A stretch of 64,000 nt of DNA from Bretschneidera sinensis (taxonomy: Eukaryota > Streptophyta > Magnoliopsida > Brassicales > Akaniaceae): positions 29,063,001 to 29,127,000 of the forward strand of contig CM043700.1 of assembly GCA_023935145.1 (NCBI GenBank), written 5' to 3'. The notes beneath the pieces were generated by a model that was not told where the DNA came from, did not search any database, and saw only the letters and a list, made by a program, of their open reading frames with translations. The position numbers were made by a program, and so were the translations under genes. This document shows, in pieces, positions 60,473 through 64,000 of the stretch; positions within the stretch are counted from its first letter, which is position 1, and the number at the start of each line of letters is the position of its first letter.

Positions 60473-61813
60473 TGATAAATGCTTAAATATTCATATTTAA
60501 GCCCCTTAATTTACATGTATTAAGCTTTTTGTCTATATATTTTAGTCTGTTTTACTTCATTTTGTGTGTTTCACATGTTTTTATAGATCTTGGAGAAAAA
60601 GGAAGCAGTTTTGGCACTTAAGGGAAGAAGCCTGGAAATCCTGGAGCAGCTTCTGGTCAAAGTGTGATCGATCGCACTACTACATGCGATCGAGCGCACA
60701 TGCGATCGTTCGCACACATGAAGGATCGAGCGCAGTAATGCGATCGAGCATAAGACGCATGCGATCAAGCGCATATGTACGAGCATGAACAGTAAACTAC
60801 AGAACCCTATTTTGGAAATAACCCTATTTTGGAAATAAAGGAGTTTTGTGTTTTAGGAAAGTTTAGGAACTCATGAGCCTTCTAAGACTACTCAAGCCCT
60901 ATAAATGCACCTGTAAAGCACACACAAATTATGATTTCTTAGAGAGAATCACTTCTTTTATCTTTTGCTTTAGCTTGGAGAAGGAAACTGTGGAGGAGAA
61001 TTGACGACTCTTCTCTCGGGTTTCTTCTTTCCTTTTTTATTTTATTATGTGTAATTAAATTCTTAGTAAGGGCTTGGTTGAAGCCCTAATTATGTTTATT
61101 CAATAATTAGTATTAGCTCCTTTGCAATATTTATATTGTGTTGCTTAACTTGATTAATACCTGCTTTTATTTAAATTCCTCATATGTATATGTCTGATCA
61201 ATATATGCATGTGGTATGGACTTGTTAGTTAGATCAATTTGGATGACTGAGTCCTGGGTCTGACATTAGTAACAAAAGATATCCACACCGAATTCTTGGG
61301 TTAATCAACATGGAAAACCGAGAGTAGATACCATGGCCTAGGTCCTATGTGGTTGTCGATTTCCACAGATTTTATGCTCTCTCAAGGAACAACTCAGCAT
61401 ACACCAGGTTGAATCCCTTGAGAGATAAAAGAGTTAGAGTAGATACCATGCCTAACTCATTGCTTAGGGAGATCAATAGCTTAAGGAGTAGATACCATGC
61501 CCTTAGGTTGACAAACATTAGGTATTCATGACATGAGTAAAGCATTGGCATACTGTTTTGTTGTGGTAGCATAATTAGTGATGGATATCAAGTCCCTACG
61601 CCTTTATCTTTATTATTTTATCTTTATCAAAATCAACTCTTTTATTATTTCTATCTTTTTTACATTGCGAATATAATTCTGAAACGAAATTCACCAATCC
61701 CTGTGGAGATGATCTTGCTTTCGCATACTATACTACACTATTGACCTTGTGCACTTGCAAGTAAAACTAGTTTGATTATCTACTCATTAATTTAGGTATA
61801 TAATTACTTAACA
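60473..61813 (+). mobile_element. Solo LTR of the Athila-like family inside copia RNase H
   Basis: It starts TGATAAATGCTTAAATATTC and ends TATAATTACTTAACA. In sequence and length (1341 bp) it matches the LTRs at 4398-5667 and 11235-12521, with the opposite orientation in the window. GGTTG precedes it (60468-60472) and GGTTA follows (61814-61818), a 5 bp duplication with one difference. CTATAAATGC near 60900 is the TATA-like box. It has no internal element sequence. Confidence 0.92.
60661..60780 (+). repeat. CGATCG palindrome cluster in the nested solo LTR
   Basis: Six units lie in 120 bp: AGTGTGATCGATCGCACT, CATGCGATCGAGCGCACA, ATGCGATCGTTCGCACA, GGATCGAGCGCAG, AATGCGATCGAGCAT and CATGCGATCAAGCGCATATG. 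They start about 190 bp into the LTR, the same place as in the two full-element LTRs, but the unit sequences and number are different. Confidence 0.9.
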
Positions 61814-62400
61814 GGTTATCAAAGAGAGAGTTCAGAATTCTCAAGTGTCAATTGAGCATATCAGTACAAACTCTATGATTGCAGATCTGCTTACTAAGGG
61901 TTTGCCACCCATAGTGTTTCATGAGCATGTTGCTCACATGGGTGTTGTTCTTTTGGACCATATGCCCGTATAGTGGAAGTTTGTATTTGGCCTTTTACTT
62001 TTGCTTAATTGACATGGTTATGTTGTTCTGTACAGACTTTGGATTATGTATTTTTGATTACTCTATGATGACTTTCATTGCAGTTTTGCATTTAATGTTT
62101 GAAAATATTTCATATGATTCTTTTGAGTCATATAGAGGACCAGTTGGAAATTGACATGTTTAAGATCACGTTTCATGTAATTTCCATGCTACACATTCAT
62201 ACTAGATCTATGTCGTTAATTGTGTTAGTGTTGTGATCATTGATGAGTCTTGTTACGATAAATGTGATAAAGGCTGCTTTGATCCTACAGTGATATGGTT
62301 AATGGACCAGATTGTTGTTAGATATTTTGGTTTAGATAGCACAAATGAGTTCAATTAAGGTTATCTTCATGTACAATATAAAAGATAACATATGTAACCC

Positions 62401-62410
62401 AAGTGGGAGA
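62401..62410 (+). other. Polypurine tract of the copia element
   Basis: AAGTGGGAGA, followed by TT, directly precedes the 3' LTR and has the usual composition and position of the plus-strand primer. Confidence 0.85.
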
Positions 62411-62411
62411 T

Positions 62412-62835
62412 TGTTGGAATTTTGAGTTCAAATATGTTATAACATTGTACATGTAGACCTATTATCTAATAAAAGACCCAATTAAGTGATATAATTTTTA
62501 TGGGTCTCCAAAGTGCCAAGGTTCTTTAGTATGTGTCACCTTATGTGTAGAAGCCCGATGTGGTATGGGTCTTTGTTAATGGGCCAAAGACCCAATGCAC
62601 ATGTGTGAGGTAACTGTTAGGGTTATGGTCCCTAAGGCACAGAGATATAAATAGACATTAGGGGAGGGTGTTTAACGTGCATTAAATTTTATTGAAACAT
62701 ACAGTTCTTCTCCCTCCCCTCTAATATTCAGTTGATTGGTTCCCATACCAAAGGTGGTTCTTCCTGTAGTCTTAGAAGATCAACCCAATGAGGCTTACTT
62801 GCAATAGATTCCGGTTTGTTTCTAACTCATCTTCT

Positions 62836-62896
<61 letters not shown>

Positions 62897-62974
62897 TTCT
62901 TGACAAGTTTAATATAAAAAGATCTTGGTTATATCATTGATTATTTGTGTATTAGTATCAAGATTAATATAACA
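62412..62974 (+). repeat. 3' LTR of the copia element
   Basis: It matches the 5' LTR. A (TA)n tract of about 57 bp at 62838-62894 replaces a much shorter tract in the 5' copy and explains the greater length. Confidence 0.93.
62838..62894 (+). repeat. (TA)n microsatellite in the 3' copia LTR
   Basis: About 28 TA units in a row. The 5' LTR has a short interrupted tract at this place, so the expansion came after insertion. Confidence 0.95.
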
Positions 62975-63184
62975 ATAAGAGTTATTTTGATTTAATGTTC
63001 ATCTTTAGGTTTCAAAATATTAAAATTTATTGATAATTAATTAATTAAACTTTATCTGTATATTATTTTTTTATTATTTTAATTAATTAATTATTAATTA
63101 TTTTAAAAAAAATCCCAACATCCCAAAAAAAAATATATACTCTTCACTTTTTTATAACTTACACCTTGCCTCGATTATTGAAAC

Positions 63185-64000
63185 AAAACACATCACTTAA
63201 CTTTTTGCTTTCAAAAACACTATTCAGAAGGACAACCTTAACATGTGCATTTTAGAAATCATTCTTTTTATTTTTATTACAAATAATAGTGTATCCGCTT
63301 TATACAGATCTAATAGAGGCTATATCTCTAAAAAGAATAAAAAGAAGCTAAATCACATGTTTAGTGGAGTTCTGTCACTAATTGTTAGTAGTTTTGTTTT
63401 ATTGACACTTACTGTTAATCATTTGATATATGAAAGATAAATGGGTCACATGGCAAACCCACTCCAATGTTTTTCCTCATAATAATTCACAGTCAGGTGG
63501 TCGACTTCCAAAATTGTCCAGACTGATCAAGCTAAGCAAAAAGTCTTTTACATTACCCACCGCAATTTTAATTGTCTTCACTTGCTTAAAAAACATTCTG
63601 TTTTGGTTCATGTGGGTTCATGAATTATTTGCAATGAATAACTGTGCGCTTCAAGGCCGGAGAGATTTCAAGCACATGGAGCCCAACGTTGGATGGTAGA
63701 TACGACTTCGTTTAGCGCATATTTTATCTCTAAAGAACCAAGGATACGGAAAGCTTTTGGTCAATCAGAAATGGCCGCGTGCCCAAAGAAGGGGACAAGA
63801 AATGAAAGATCCCATCCACATGGAAGAATGTCATTGTAAGTTTAGTCTTTTTCACTAAAGTATTAGTAATTAAGATTGCGAAAAAAGAGAGAGAGATTAG
63901 AATGAATTTTCAAGGCTAATTATTTGAGTTAACCAGAGAATCTGCTACGTGTACAACCAGCCACATGAAACCCGATCTGTTTAGGCATCCATTCACGTCA
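63185..64000. other. Intergenic, nothing recognised
   Basis: No supported gene. The composition becomes less AT-rich after about 63450, and short open frames (for example 63430-63699) have no recognisable domain. It could be the flank of a gene outside the window. Confidence 0.4.

Larger units (their letters stand above)
57400..61973 (+). pseudogene. pol of the copia element, broken and interrupted
   Basis: Protease: WWIDTGATTHIS near 57422. Integrase runs about 57850-58540, with IRLGHNSKQ, then HTDICDP, FIDDYSRY, FDRGGEYYG and NGVAERRNQTLK, so the D, D and E region is visible. Reverse transcriptase runs about 59100-59760, with [27 protein letters not shown] and the catalytic YVDD at 59635-59646. 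RNase H follows at about 60130-60470, with DSDFAGCLNSRRSTSGY and the SDNKAA box. The frame has stops near 58422, 59088, 59521 and 59756 and shifts near 57620 and 59330. After FLVV a solo LTR intervenes (60473-61813); the frame resumes at 61814 with KERVQNSQVS and LTKGLPP and ends at TAG 61971-61973. Confidence 0.88.
54836..62974 (+). mobile_element. Ty1/copia LTR retrotransposon, degenerate, with nested solo LTR
   Basis: LTRs of 531 and 563 bp (TGTTGGAATTTTG...AATATAACA) are flanked by ATAGG (54831-54835) and ATAAG (62975-62979). A tRNA-iMet primer site follows the 5' LTR and a purine tract precedes the 3' LTR. The order gag, protease, integrase, reverse transcriptase, RNase H is that of Ty1/copia. 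The frame is broken by several stops and shifts. A 1341 bp solo LTR of the Athila-like family interrupts RNase H. The LTR length difference comes mainly from a TA microsatellite in the right LTR. Confidence 0.93.
54515..63184. repeat. MITE-like AGGCG element interrupted by the copia element
   Basis: The left part (54515-54835) starts TGTTTTAAAAAGCGGAGTCA and contains ACGCCTCGAGGC. The right part (62975-63184) ends TTGCCTCGATTATTGAAACA, which is inverted relative to the left end. The interior right part is rich in TTAATTAATTA, as in the related element at 44148-44760. The copia element sits between the two parts with a target duplication. Confidence 0.5.

Overview
This is plant nuclear DNA, most likely from a eudicot. 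It is AT-rich, its genes are split by introns with GT-AG borders, and most of the window is LTR retrotransposons, solo LTRs, CACTA remnants and small inverted-repeat elements. No tRNA, rRNA or CRISPR array was recognised.

Layout. 1-4165 holds the 3' end of a CACTA (En/Spm) transposon, with a tandemly duplicated exon, subterminal repeats and an end reading CACTACAA on the minus strand. 4398-12521 is a degenerate Ty3/gypsy, Athila-like element on the minus strand with two LTRs and a tRNA-Asp-type primer site; it lacks a recognisable integrase. A second CACTA 3' remnant (about 14917-17974) is split by a 2.36 kb solo LTR (15277-17639) with a perfect ATATA target duplication. 18.4-22.4 kb is intergenic, with inverted repeats, a 259 bp solo LTR and a long-TIR MITE.

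The genic core is 22.5-35.5 kb. It contains an IST1-like ESCRT gene (22991-27385, six coding exons, 665 aa), a plant membrane-protein gene broken by in-frame stops (28626-29477), and a Rab5/RABF2 small GTPase gene (minus strand, seven coding exons, 198 aa) with a 5'-truncated LINE in its third intron. The IST1-like protein and RABF2 both belong to endosomal/multivesicular-body trafficking. They lie on opposite strands with the broken gene between them, and nothing shows joint regulation.

35.5-54.5 kb is mostly non-coding: a sulfotransferase-like pseudogene fragment, a 1.19 kb solo LTR, an 81 bp tandem array whose units each carry a hairpin, a second copy of the MITE, a partial LTR, and a weak unrecognised minus-strand gene candidate near 47.5-51.07 kb. 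54515-63184 is a three-level nest: a small repeat element is interrupted by a Ty1/copia element (54836-62974), which is itself interrupted by a solo LTR (60473-61813) of the Athila-like family.

The most unusual pattern is that four different LTR-element families here carry, in an LTR or untranslated leader, a cluster of short degenerate palindromes with a CpG at or near the centre: a CGATCG type, a CCAGTCGACTGG type, an AGTCGACT type and a GGCACCGTGGCGCC type. In the Athila-like family the cluster occurs in both LTRs, in a solo LTR and again in the leader before gag. Between the two LTRs of the intact pair it differs by unit number and sequence.
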